This document shows positions 29,255-37,812 of a DNA stretch of 64,000 nucleotides, piece by piece (the first letter of the stretch is position 1; every line of letters begins with the position of its first letter). Position numbers and translations under genes: made by a program. Under the pieces are notes generated by a model that saw only the letters and a list, made by a program, of their open reading frames with translations, ran no database searches and was not told where the DNA came from. Source of the stretch: Mucilaginibacter pankratovii (GTDB lineage: Bacteria; Bacteroidota; Bacteroidia; Sphingobacteriales; Sphingobacteriaceae). Location of the stretch: contig NZ_JACWMY010000001.1 of the NCBI RefSeq assembly GCF_014773265.1, positions 620,001 to 684,000 on the forward strand. The letters run 5' to 3'.

Positions 29255-29857
29255 CTAATGCTTCAGCATCCATAGCAGGTAGATATATTGAATTAGGCCC
29301 AGTTTGGTGCGCAGTTGCTTTAGGGCATTTGAAACCTGTTTTTTTACCGTTTGCTCGGTAGTGCCCATAATAGCAGCTATCTCTTTATGGCTGAGGTGCT
29401 GCTTACGGCTCAGTTCGAACACTTCGCGCATACGGGGTGGCAGTTCTGCTATTTCTCTTTCTATAGCATCGCGCAGCATCGATTCACGCACACGGTGGTC
29501 AGTTATGGCCGTCTTTTGCAGGGAATATTGTTGAATAGAATGGATGTACTTTTCCCGTACCTGCTTTTTGGCAAAAAGATTAAGGATGTGGTTCCTGACA
29601 CTCGTATACAAGTATCCGGATAAGTTATTGCCAATTTGTATAACTTCTCTTTTTGTCCATAGGGTGGAGAATACTTCCTGGATAGCATCCTGAGTTTCTT
29701 CTGTATTACGGGTTTTATTCCAGGCGTGGTTATGGAGTACTAATTTATAGCGGTTGTAAATTTCAGTGAACGCATACCTGTCCCCGGATCTTAATAATTC
29801 CGTTAAATCAGCATCTGAGTATGTACCGTAATCTGCCAAGGGGTGCTCAATTATCAA
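29255..29857 (-). CDS. ECF-type RNA polymerase sigma factor
   Basis: 200 residues. Region 2 at about 28-100 (YAFTEIYNRYKLVLHNHAW, then TQDAIQEVFSTLWTKRE), region 4 at about 135-190 (LPPRMREVFELSRKQHLSHK, with EIAAIMGTTEQTVKKQVSNA as recognition helices). First gene of a seven-gene minus-strand unit ending with the M16 peptidase. Its anti-sigma partner is presumably the FecR at 24785-25888, two genes downstream of the ABC genes. Family and role are well supported; the pairing is inferred. Confidence 0.92.
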   Translation of the reverse strand: MIIEHPLADYGTYSDADLTELLRSGDRYAFTEIYNRYKLVLHNHAWNKTRNTEETQDAIQEVFSTLWTKREVIQIGNNLSGYLYTSVRNHILNLFAKKQVREKYIHSIQQYSLQKTAITDHRVRESMLRDAIEREIAELPPRMREVFELSRKQHLSHKEIAAIMGTTEQTVKKQVSNALKQLRTKLGLIQYIYLLWMLKH

Positions 29858-29975
29858 TAGTAAACAAGGCCTTTATTACCAGGGAGCGGCCTTAAGAATA
29901 TCTAAAGATAAAAAAATGATTAATATTAGTCGAAAGGTGATTAAACAAGCAGGGAGATCGCTTTTAGAATTCTTG

Positions 29976-30063
29976 CGGGCTTGTTCAGTAATGATTCGTT
30001 TAAAATCACTCTTGTTCGGGCTTGTTCGGGCTGTTCGTGCCCCATGTCGAACGCGAACAAGCC
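29976..30063. repeat. Short direct and inverted GGCTTGTTC repeats
   Basis: GGGCTTGTTC occurs at 29977-29986; CTTGTTCGGG occurs twice in tandem at 30011-30020 and 30021-30030, followed by a partial CTGTTCG. An inverted copy CGAACAAGCC lies at 30054-30063, pairing with GGCTTGTTCG at 30019-30028. This cluster sits in a gene-poor gap beside a decayed gene and looks like a recombination scar; no integrase or IS was found. Confidence 0.5.
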
Positions 30064-30096
30064 TAAAAAGCATTTGAAATTATTGACAGATGATGT

Positions 30097-30300
30097 TTTT
30101 CCTTCGAAAAAGGGTATCGCGTTATCGCACACGACCGCAGGGGCCACGGCAGATCAAGCCAGGGTGATTCAGGGCATGATACGGACACTTATGCAGCTGA
30201 TGTAGCGGAGCTTACCGCTTTCCTGTACCTTAAAGATGCGATTCACATTGGCCACTCTACAGGTGGTGGTGAAGTGATCGGATATGCCAATAATAACCAC
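30097..30300 (+). pseudogene. Alpha/beta-hydrolase (chloroperoxidase-type) gene fragment
   Basis: A plus-strand frame preceded by a stop at 30091-30093 encodes [20 protein letters not shown], followed by [20 protein letters not shown] and [20 protein letters not shown]. These are the beta-4/oxyanion region and the nucleophile elbow (GHSTGG) of non-haem chloroperoxidase-like alpha/beta hydrolases. The N-terminal strands are missing upstream and the frame loses similarity right after the elbow, so neither the catalytic Asp nor His remains. About 65 of about 275 residues survive. It is a relic, not a functional gene. It lies between the sigma-operon start and the mannan-operon end, with repeats beside it. 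Confidence 0.75.
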
Positions 30301-30335
30301 TTCCTCTGTTATTTAATTTCTATCCACCTGTTTTT

Positions 30336-30371
30336 AAAAAAGCGCCCCCGGCTCTCACCACCGGGAAACGC
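30336..30371 (-). terminator. Rho-independent terminator of the mannan operon
   Basis: On the minus strand the stem GCG..CCCGG / CCGGG..CGC (30371-30361 with 30351-30342, internal bulge, 9-nt loop) is followed by six Ts, 27 nt after the stop of the last GH76 gene. This is a standard terminator form and closes the nine-gene operon. Confidence 0.8.
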
Positions 30372-30398
30372 CTATATAACCAACCAATCAATTACCTT

Positions 30399-31607
30399 TT
30401 ATTTCTTATGTTTCTGCAGGATACTTAAACGCGCATACAACTCTGCAATGCACGCCTCATCCAAAAGCCATTTTGGCTTTTTTAGCTCATCAGCATTGGG
30501 TGTCCAGCTATGGGTTGTATAACCATATTTATCGCGCGAGTTTTGCCAGGCATAGTTCAGATCGTGCTCAACGGCACCTATATATCGGTAATCGCCATCA
30601 ACCTTATAAAGTGCCTCATATCCACGGAACAATACCGTCATAAACCATGGGAGGTCGATATGCAAGGTGAGGTTCTTGTTATGCGGCACGGTACTAAAAT
30701 GCATATAACTATCTTTGGCCAATTGCTGCGCCTGGGCCAGGTACATTTCATCGCCGGTTTCCTTGTAAAGTATTACGGCAGCTTCCAGTAAGGACCCTGT
30801 ATTATAGCTCCAGAAAGTACGGTTGAGCTTGCCATCCATTTTGATGTCGTTGCCTATTACTCCTGTAGAATCGCGCAGCGTGTTGTACATCCAGGTATAA
30901 AACTTTTTGCCTTGCTCCAGATAATAGGGTTCTTTACATCCCTGGTAAATTTTAAGGGCGGTTAGTGTTGCCATGCCATTGGTACATGCCGGTTTTTGAT
31001 CGTTGTGTCCTTCGAGCCAGGTTACACCACCGCCCATGTCGTCGTTCCATCCGCTATAGATAAATTTAAATACCTCTTTAGCGCGTTTAAGGTATAGCTG
31101 ATTTTTGGTATTGAAATACGATTCCATATAATCTATACCTACCAGCCCGTTATCATCGTAGTACCGGTCGGCTTTCTCCAGCCTTACTGGGTAGGCCTGG
31201 TATCCGGTCGGCTGGCGGACACTATCGTGATACTGCTCCACCCCTATTATAAGGCTATCCTGGTAAGTTTTATACTTGCTTTTTAGCGATGGAACCCGCA
31301 TTAATATATTAGTTGCCGTAAAAACACCCGAGAACGGCCACAAAAAACTCACCGGTTTTTCCGTAACAGCGGCGCCCTGAAAATAGTTCAGCGTATCTTT
31401 TTTGTTCGACGGAAAGTTCTCCGAAAACAATCCTTTATAGGCCGGGACCCGGTAATCCTTCCAGATCCTGGCGAACATGGTTTCTGCCCGCGACCGGTAT
31501 ACCGCAGATAATTTATCCTGGGCACCCGCATCCAAACAATTGGCGAATAGCGCTCCCGATAATAATAGAACAAGCGGATTAAATTTACGTCTCATAGCTT
31601 TTTTCAA
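30399..31607 (-). CDS. GH76 family alpha-1,6-mannanase-like enzyme
   Basis: 402 residues with a signal segment ([19 protein letters not shown]). It is an (alpha/alpha)6 enzyme of GH76, with the catalytic Asp pair Asp151-Asp152 in [17 protein letters not shown]. Supporting segments are [36 protein letters not shown] and [22 protein letters not shown]76 enzymes cut the alpha-1,6-mannose backbone of yeast-type mannan. It differs clearly from the other two GH76 proteins of this operon (GGGVTW rather than GGGFWWN), so it likely has another chain-length preference or location. Last gene of the operon, 35 nt after its neighbour. Confidence 0.9.
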   Translation of the reverse strand: MKKAMRRKFNPLVLLLSGALFANCLDAGAQDKLSAVYRSRAETMFARIWKDYRVPAYKGLFSENFPSNKKDTLNYFQGAAVTEKPVSFLWPFSGVFTATNILMRVPSLKSKYKTYQDSLIIGVEQYHDSVRQPTGYQAYPVRLEKADRYYDDNGLVGIDYMESYFNTKNQLYLKRAKEVFKFIYSGWNDDMGGGVTWLEGHNDQKPACTNGMATLTALKIYQGCKEPYYLEQGKKFYTWMYNTLRDSTGVIGNDIKMDGKLNRTFWSYNTGSLLEAAVILYKETGDEMYLAQAQQLAKDSYMHFSTVPHNKNLTLHIDLPWFMTVLFRGYEALYKVDGDYRYIGAVEHDLNYAWQNSRDKYGYTTHSWTPNADELKKPKWLLDEACIAELYARLSILQKHKK

Positions 31608-31642
31608 GGTGGATGTATTTGTATGTTTTATTTTTTTAGCGT

Positions 31643-32878
31643 CTATCTATAATCAGACAGCATGCCCTGGGTCCGCTGCATCCATGCCTGGTCTACGCCC
31701 TCCTGCCTGGTTTCCACATTACTGCCGTCAAAATTGCAGAAATGGTAATAACCCAGGTTAGTTGTGTTGCGCAGTTTGGTGTTCATATAATCAATGTTTT
31801 GCTGCGCGTAATCCAGCCATGCGGTGTTGCCATCGCGCTGGTAAAGTTTTATCATGGCCTGCGATCCCCATACACACCAGGCAGGGTTTATCCTACCGTC
31901 GGTTGTGTTAAAGATGTAAACATGATAAGTACTGTTCCACAAAGTGGTGTTCATACTTACACCTAGATTTTGCGCTTTTGTTACGAAGGTGTTATCGGCT
32001 ATTATTTGCGCGTACAGTAAAAAAGCCTCCACCATAATAGCGTTATCATAGGTGAATTTCTCGGTGTGTTTGGTACCCGCTCCGGGGCCGTCAATTTTCC
32101 AGATATATAGCCCGGTAGTGGCATCTCGCATGTTATTAATGAGCCAATCCTTTACCGAATTTGCCCAATCCTTATAAAAAGTTTGCCCGGTTATTTGATA
32201 TAAGCGTAAGAAAAGCTGCAGTGCAAGCCCGTTTGTTTGGGTAGGTTTGCTCTCTTTGATGGTATTCCACCAAAAACCGCCGCCATAGGTTGCATCCCAC
32301 TGCCCGCTGTTCATGAGCCAGTTGGCACAGGCCTTTGCCGAGTTTAAATAATTGGTTTTTGTGGTGCCGGTAGTAACATCGTAAGCATCCAGATAGGCTA
32401 CGCCGGTAAGGGCGTTATCGTCGGTATATTTATCACCGGCGGCACCCGTTCCGTTCACATTTGCGGCAGCGAAATAACCGCCTGTGGGGCTGGCTCCGTT
32501 CCACATGTTATTCATCCATGTGTAGGTGTTATTCATGTAAGGCAGGTACGCGCTATTCCCAATTTTTACCATTTCAGCGTCGGCATAGATCTGGCTGATG
32601 TTATACCATTCGTAAGCGGTGGTGGTTTGCGTGGTTGTGTTTACTTTATAGCTGTTATAAGTTGTGAGCAAATTGCCGTAAACAAAATTGTGCGTTTCGT
32701 GGGCTTTAATGTAATAGGCCGAACTTGTGCTTTGCGTTTTCAACTTTTTACCGGCGGTGGTTGTTTCTTCAACAGCCGTTTTCGCAGCGGTGGGCGCATG
32801 ATCTTTTTTACATGCGGCAAGGCAAAATGTAAGCATAGCGAATGCCGCCAATGCTTTTTTTGATTGGTTAGTTCTCAT
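31643..32878 (-). CDS. GH76 family alpha-1,6-mannanase lipoprotein
   Basis: 411 residues with a lipoprotein signal (ALAAFAMLTFCLAAC, Cys23) and a Thr/Lys-rich spacer to about residue 50, so probably at the cell surface or outer membrane. The GH76 domain holds the catalytic pair Asp153-Asp154 in KYTDDNALTGVAYLDAY, plus GGGFWWNT, QTNGLALQLFLRLYQITG and FTYDNAIMVEAFLLYAQI. It is a close paralogue of the GH76 at 35369-36580 and the two flank the GH92 gene. Both Asp residues are kept, so it should be an active endo-mannanase. Confidence 0.92.
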   Translation of the reverse strand: MRTNQSKKALAAFAMLTFCLAACKKDHAPTAAKTAVEETTTAGKKLKTQSTSSAYYIKAHETHNFVYGNLLTTYNSYKVNTTTQTTTAYEWYNISQIYADAEMVKIGNSAYLPYMNNTYTWMNNMWNGASPTGGYFAAANVNGTGAAGDKYTDDNALTGVAYLDAYDVTTGTTKTNYLNSAKACANWLMNSGQWDATYGGGFWWNTIKESKPTQTNGLALQLFLRLYQITGQTFYKDWANSVKDWLINNMRDATTGLYIWKIDGPGAGTKHTEKFTYDNAIMVEAFLLYAQIIADNTFVTKAQNLGVSMNTTLWNSTYHVYIFNTTDGRINPAWCVWGSQAMIKLYQRDGNTAWLDYAQQNIDYMNTKLRNTTNLGYYHFCNFDGSNVETRQEGVDQAWMQRTQGMLSDYR

Positions 32879-32957
32879 AATAGAATGTTTATAAAGGTTA
32901 AATAGAATTCATCTTTAAATCACCCTCTACTGATCCGACGGCCTTGTGCTAACTACG

Positions 32958-35321
32958 TTATTGTGTTGATGGCGGAGGCACTTTTACGCCCCAATTGGTA
33001 TTTGGCTGGCGGCCCATAACAAATACCAGTTTGCCCCCTTGCATCAACTCATCGCGGTACAACCAGCAGTTATCTAATGGTTTACCATTAAACTCGGCCG
33101 ACTGCACATATACATTCTCCGTAGAGTTATTTTTTGTAGTAATAGATAGTGTTTTGCCATTACCCAGTGTGATGGCAGCTTTATCAAAAAGCGGGCTGCC
33201 CAGCTCAATTATAGGGCGGGCATCGGTCAAGCCCTTAACATCAAACAAGCCCAGTGCATTCATTACATACCAGGATCCCAGCTGCCCCTGGTCTTCATCC
33301 TGCCCGTAACCATAACCATGAATAGGTTCGGTACCGTAAAACTCCCGCCCTATCAGCCTGGTCCATTTTTGAGTTAACCACGGTTTGCCCGAAAAATTGA
33401 ACAGCCAGCTGATGTGCAGGTTAGGCTGGTTGCCATGGTTGTAAATAGAGTTGATGCCCGCAAATGCATCGATGGTTTTACCGCCGCCAAAGGCCAGCTT
33501 TTCTGATACGGTGAAAATGCTGTCTAACCGTTTATTGAAGTTATCCTTGCCAATGGCATCCACCAGGCCGGCAGGATTTTGGGGGACGTAGAAGGTGTAC
33601 TGTACAGCATTCCCTTCCTGGAAACCTCTCCAGGGCTGGTAGGGGTCAAACTTGTCTACAAATTTGCCGTCGAGCCGTTTAGGGTGCATCAATTTGTTTT
33701 GAGGGTTTAAAAGTTGGCGCCAGCCATTGGAGTATTTGATGAGCTGCTGATAATCTGCCGTTTTACCCATCGATTTTGCCATTTGGGCGGTTGCAAAGGC
33801 GCTAAAACTATATTCGAGCGTATGCGAGCCAGAGAAGTTGGAGCCCGTAGAATCGGTCACAAAATCGCGCCCGGTTTGCTCCATGTGCGGCACGTAACCA
33901 TGTTCTAAAAATGCTTTGGTATCCATTTTACCGGCACCCAGTATGCGGTTCTTATAATTTAAGTCGTTGGCCTTAACAGCATCATAAGCTAAATTAACAT
34001 CGTAATTGCGGATGCCGGAGTTATAGGCTGCCGCTATGGCAAGCCCGACAAAGTTTGTCCCCACGCCCGATATGTATTCGCTGTTGGCAATACCATCGCC
34101 AAACCAGCCCCTATCCTTATACAACTGCAACTGCGTATTTACAAAACTGCCGTACCATTTAGGATAGCTTAGTGCCCATAACTGCGTAATATTCCAATAA
34201 CCGCCCCATATGGCGTCGGTGTTAATAAATTCAGCCTTCAATTCGCCGCTTTGTTCGGGTAAGCGACCTGTGGCGCCGCCATGTTTTGGATAATCGCCAT
34301 TAACATCGCTGGCAATACCCCTGCCTAATAAGGCGTGAAATAAGCCAGTGTAAAACTTTGTTTTATCGGGTACGTTTGTTCCTTCAACAACAATTTTACC
34401 AAGTTCCTGCTGCCAGGTTTGCTGCGCGTTTGCTTTTGCTTTATCGAAGGATAAACCCGTTGCTTCGGCCATATAATTAGCTTTGGCGTTTGCTAATGAT
34501 GTGTACGAAAGGCCAGTTTTCACCTCTATGGTTTCGCCTTCGATGGTTTCATAATTCAGGGCCAAGCCCGCACCTACACCCTTAGCTTCAGCGGCATAAG
34601 GGTTGATTTTGTCCTTATTGAAAGCTGTAACGTTTGATGGTTTTTTGCTGAGCTCGCCGTAAAAGAACATCGCAACTTTACCTTCGGGGTCGTAAATTTT
34701 TACATACTTGGGATAGGTGAATACAAAACCCTCAAAATGGGTATCGTCGATCATTTTGATGCCGGCATCGGTAACGTCGCTGCTTTCGCCCTGTTTGTTG
34801 CCAATATCCAGTATAATGTGCGATAGCCCGTTCTTTGGGAACGTATAACGTTGAAAGCCCACGCGCTTAGTGGCGGTTAATTCGGCAGTGATATTGTAAT
34901 TATCCAGCAGTACTTTGTAGTAACCGGGTTCGGCCACCTCGTTTTTCCTGTCGAATTTAGAGCGGTAGCCAACGGCAGGGCCCTCCAGATCGCCGGGTTT
35001 CACCTTTAATTCACCGTTGGTTGGCATGTAGCTTACTCCGCCTACCTGCCATTCGTGAAAATGAACAAAGCCTTCTATCGAATTTTGGCGGGTATCGTAT
35101 CCCACGGCCTCCCAGCCGCTTGGGTTACCATAATGCCCGTTGGTTGAAGGGGCGAGCTTAGCCATCCCATAAGGTACCGCAGCAGGCGTATAAAAAAACC
35201 AGCGACTGTGTGCTGTACCAATATTGGGGTCTACATATTTTAGCACACTTTCGCGCTGCACACCGCAGGATGCCAGCGAAACAGCCAACAACGCAAAACC
35301 CGATCTGATAGATAATTTCAT
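32958..35321 (-). CDS. GH92 family alpha-mannosidase, lipoprotein-like
   Basis: 787 residues; the signal segment IRSGFALLAVSLASCGVQ carries a lipobox (Cys19). The N-terminal beta-sandwich starts YVDPNIGTAHSRWFFYTPAA. The catalytic domain has EGNAVQYTFYVPQN (Glu569), then HGNQPNLHISWLFNF where the other GH92 here has GNEP, and GYGQDEDQGQLGSWY (Asp675, Asp677) where the other has GGNDDAGQ. It is thus a divergent GH92 subgroup, still with the acidic residues needed. In this operon it should remove mannose side chains so that GH76 can reach the backbone. Linkage (alpha-1,2, 1,3 or phospho-linked) is not assignable here. Confidence 0.92.
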   Translation of the reverse strand: MKLSIRSGFALLAVSLASCGVQRESVLKYVDPNIGTAHSRWFFYTPAAVPYGMAKLAPSTNGHYGNPSGWEAVGYDTRQNSIEGFVHFHEWQVGGVSYMPTNGELKVKPGDLEGPAVGYRSKFDRKNEVAEPGYYKVLLDNYNITAELTATKRVGFQRYTFPKNGLSHIILDIGNKQGESSDVTDAGIKMIDDTHFEGFVFTYPKYVKIYDPEGKVAMFFYGELSKKPSNVTAFNKDKINPYAAEAKGVGAGLALNYETIEGETIEVKTGLSYTSLANAKANYMAEATGLSFDKAKANAQQTWQQELGKIVVEGTNVPDKTKFYTGLFHALLGRGIASDVNGDYPKHGGATGRLPEQSGELKAEFINTDAIWGGYWNITQLWALSYPKWYGSFVNTQLQLYKDRGWFGDGIANSEYISGVGTNFVGLAIAAAYNSGIRNYDVNLAYDAVKANDLNYKNRILGAGKMDTKAFLEHGYVPHMEQTGRDFVTDSTGSNFSGSHTLEYSFSAFATAQMAKSMGKTADYQQLIKYSNGWRQLLNPQNKLMHPKRLDGKFVDKFDPYQPWRGFQEGNAVQYTFYVPQNPAGLVDAIGKDNFNKRLDSIFTVSEKLAFGGGKTIDAFAGINSIYNHGNQPNLHISWLFNFSGKPWLTQKWTRLIGREFYGTEPIHGYGYGQDEDQGQLGSWYVMNALGLFDVKGLTDARPIIELGSPLFDKAAITLGNGKTLSITTKNNSTENVYVQSAEFNGKPLDNCWLYRDELMQGGKLVFVMGRQPNTNWGVKVPPPSTQ

Positions 35322-35368
35322 AGTAAAAACTGTATATAGTATGCTGCCAATCGGGCAGCGTTTGTTTC

Positions 35369-36580
35369 TTATTTATATTTGGAAAGCATTACCTGCAAGC
35401 GTTGCATCCAGGCCTGGTCTACACCTTCGTAATTCGTATACCTCCCCGCCCCGTCCAAACCGGCAAACTGAAAGTAACCGTTATTTGCGGGGTTACGAAG
35501 TACGGTATTTATCGCATCCAAATTACCTTTGGCATAATTTAGCCAGGTGGCATTATTATCTGTTTGGTATAATTTGATCATGGCTTGTGTTGCCCAGCCG
35601 CACCAGCAAGGGGTTATTCTCCTGTCGGCAGTATTAAATATGTAAACGTTATGCGGTGCGTCCCATAAAACGCGGTTCATGGCGTTGCCTACGGCCTGCG
35701 CCCTTGACACGTAATTATTATCGTTAGTAGCCTGTGCAAACAATAAAAAGGCTTCAATCATAATTGCGTTATCGTAAGTAAAAATAATGTTGTTACGAGT
35801 GCCTGTTTCTTCAAACTGCCACACGTATAAACCGCTGGCGCTATCATACATTTTACTGTTAAGCCAGGCGTTTACAGATATTGCCCAATCTTTATAGGTT
35901 GCATCCCCGGTAATAATGTAGAGTTTGGAGAAAAGCTGCAAAGCAACGCCATTGGTTTGTGTGGGTTTAACTTTCCGTTCGGTGTTCCACCAAAAACCGC
36001 CGCCGTAGGTATTATCAAACAGTCCGCTTTTGATCAGCCAGTTGGCGCATTGCTTTGCCTTATCCAGGTAAGCCGCCTTATCGGCACCGGTGGTTACTTC
36101 GTAAGCATCCAGGTAAACCATACCGGTAAGCCCGTTATCATCTACATACTTGGTGCCCGATGCGCCGCTGCCATCCAACTTAGCAAAAGCAAAGTATCCC
36201 CCGTTAGGGTCGGCTTTGTCCCACATGTTCTCCATCCATTTAAAGGTGAGGTTCATATCAGCCAGGTAGGTAGCGTCACCCGCGGCAACCATAGCTGCAT
36301 CGGCATAGATCTGGCTGGCATTATACCACTCAAAGGCGCTGTTAGGATCGGTAGTGGTGTTTACTTTATAACTCCTGTACGATGTCATGAGGTTGCTTAC
36401 AATAAAGCCATGCGTTTCCTTAGCCTTGGTAAGGTAAGTTGATACCGTTGGCTCGCCACCGCCACCGGGTGGCGTTACAGGCGGAGTTACCGGCGGGGTA
36501 ACAGGTGTAACCGGTGTTTTGCCACATCCTGCTGCCAATAAAAGCACAACCGCCATGCATCCGTATAAGTAGTTTTTCAT
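35369..36580 (-). CDS. GH76 family alpha-1,6-mannanase lipoprotein with Pro-rich linker
   Basis: 403 residues. Lipoprotein signal MKNYLYGCMAVVLLLAAGC (Cys19), then a repeated PVTPP linker and GGGGEP (about residues 23-43), which would hold the enzyme away from the membrane, fitting a surface location. The GH76 domain has the catalytic pair Asp147-Asp148 in KYVDDNGLTGMVYLDAY, with GGGFWWNTERKVKPTQTNG and FTYDNAIMIEAFLLFAQA. Paralogue of the 31643-32878 gene. A strong hairpin lies just upstream, between it and the SusE-like gene. Confidence 0.93.
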   Translation of the reverse strand: MKNYLYGCMAVVLLLAAGCGKTPVTPVTPPVTPPVTPPGGGGEPTVSTYLTKAKETHGFIVSNLMTSYRSYKVNTTTDPNSAFEWYNASQIYADAAMVAAGDATYLADMNLTFKWMENMWDKADPNGGYFAFAKLDGSGASGTKYVDDNGLTGMVYLDAYEVTTGADKAAYLDKAKQCANWLIKSGLFDNTYGGGFWWNTERKVKPTQTNGVALQLFSKLYIITGDATYKDWAISVNAWLNSKMYDSASGLYVWQFEETGTRNNIIFTYDNAIMIEAFLLFAQATNDNNYVSRAQAVGNAMNRVLWDAPHNVYIFNTADRRITPCWCGWATQAMIKLYQTDNNATWLNYAKGNLDAINTVLRNPANNGYFQFAGLDGAGRYTNYEGVDQAWMQRLQVMLSKYK

Positions 36581-36595
36581 AGTATGAGGTTTTAA

Positions 36596-36633
36596 AGATC
36601 ACCTGCAATGTTTTAAAACACTGCAGGTGATCT
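36596..36633 (-). other. Strong hairpin between susE-like and GH76 genes
   Basis: AGATCACCTGCA (36596-36607) and TGCAGGTGATCT (36622-36633) form a perfect 12-bp stem; the loop holds the palindrome GTTTTAAAAC (36610-36619), which can extend the structure. It lies in the 80-nt gap where the operon passes from uptake genes (susCDE) to enzyme genes. No U-tract of terminator type follows. A role in transcript processing or expression step-down is the likely reading. Confidence 0.6.
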
Positions 36634-36660
36634 GTTAACAAGGAACGTTTGCCTTATTAT

Positions 36661-37797
36661 TTATAAAGTGGTTACTGTATGTGTATAGGCACCATCGGTT
36701 TTAAAGTTCACATCCACTTTTACGTTGTGACGGTCTGCCGAAGGATCGAATTTATAGGTATTGGCCCATTGGTCGTTTGTAACCGGCAGCAGGAAAAAGT
36801 AAGAAGCCGCCTGGCCCGCAGGCGGGCCATTATCGCCCCTGGAGCTGCCCATGTAATGGATGCCCGCAGAGGTATGCACTACAAACTTGTAACGCTCATC
36901 GCGCCCCCACGAAAACTGGTAAAACTCAATTGGTAAACTGGCAATTTCCCAGGTGCTGTTGCCAATGTAATTAAGCTGCCCTATCTCTGAACCATACGCC
37001 GACATCCATAAACCAACCGACTGAATTTCTACGCTGGAAGTAGTGGCCACATTAAAATCAAACGTGAGTTTGTATTTTTTATCCGCGCTAATGGTTACCG
37101 GCGTACTGCCTTCTTTTATTAAACCGCCATCCACGTAGTATTTTTTACCTGCGTCGCTGGGTTTATCCGTTAAAAAATAGTTCCCGGCTTTTAGCGAAGT
37201 GTAAATTTCAAACACACCCTCTTCGTTCTTTTTTAGCTTAACGGCTTTGGTAATATCAGCGCCACCCTCGGTAGCCGAACCGGTGATGTACATATCAACA
37301 GGTATCTCGGCAAATCCTGCGGGCCTGCTCAATTGGATCGTTCTCGACTCTGATGACGCCACTACATTTGTACCTTTTGATGCCAGCACGGTCCATTTTA
37401 ACTTACCGGTTGACGATGCAGCAATACCGCCCATGTTTGCTATCTTGTTCAGATCTTTGTGCGTAAGGGTAATTTTGGTTTCTACGCCGCCCCCGTTCGA
37501 TACGGTTTTATAAACCGGCTTACTAAAGTCGCCGCCTTCTTTATCAAATGCTATCTGGTACAATACATAATCGCCATCTGCGGCGTTAGCGGCACTCCAT
37601 TGAAAATCAACCGATGCCGGTGTTGCCGGGGCAAGCGCTACCGTTGTGTTGTTTGCCGGCAGGCTGAGGTTACCTACTGAAGTTAAATTCAGGTTTAATG
37701 GTTTTACTTCCTTTTTACAGGAGGTAATTACGAGCATGGCCATTAACAGCACACCGCCCGATTGGATAAATTTTCTCATTGCTTTATAATTTTTCAA
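36661..37797 (-). CDS. SusE/SusF-like outer membrane glycan-binding lipoprotein
   Basis: 378 residues. Lipoprotein signal GGVLLMAMLVITSC (Cys27) follows a basic N-terminus. Residues about 30-135 form a SusE N-terminal-type domain (LNLTSVGNLSLPANNTTVAL, then DFQWSAANAADGDYVLYQIA). Two further beta-sandwich modules follow (about 160-260 and 265-378), as in SusE/SusF surface glycan-binding proteins. Position directly after susC and susD (15-nt gap) fits. It should bind mannan or mannooligosaccharide at the surface and has no catalytic motif. Fold family well supported; ligand inferred from the operon. Confidence 0.88.
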   Translation of the reverse strand: MKNYKAMRKFIQSGGVLLMAMLVITSCKKEVKPLNLNLTSVGNLSLPANNTTVALAPATPASVDFQWSAANAADGDYVLYQIAFDKEGGDFSKPVYKTVSNGGGVETKITLTHKDLNKIANMGGIAASSTGKLKWTVLASKGTNVVASSESRTIQLSRPAGFAEIPVDMYITGSATEGGADITKAVKLKKNEEGVFEIYTSLKAGNYFLTDKPSDAGKKYYVDGGLIKEGSTPVTISADKKYKLTFDFNVATTSSVEIQSVGLWMSAYGSEIGQLNYIGNSTWEIASLPIEFYQFSWGRDERYKFVVHTSAGIHYMGSSRGDNGPPAGQAASYFFLLPVTNDQWANTYKFDPSADRHNVKVDVNFKTDGAYTHTVTTL

Positions 37798-37812
37798 ATT
37801 GGTTTAACGATA

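Noticed and set aside
29876..30205. Several overlapping short frames of 60-75 residues in the gap before the sigma gene
   Set aside because: They overlap on both strands, have no family motif, and cover the repeat cluster and hydrolase relic; none looks like a gene.
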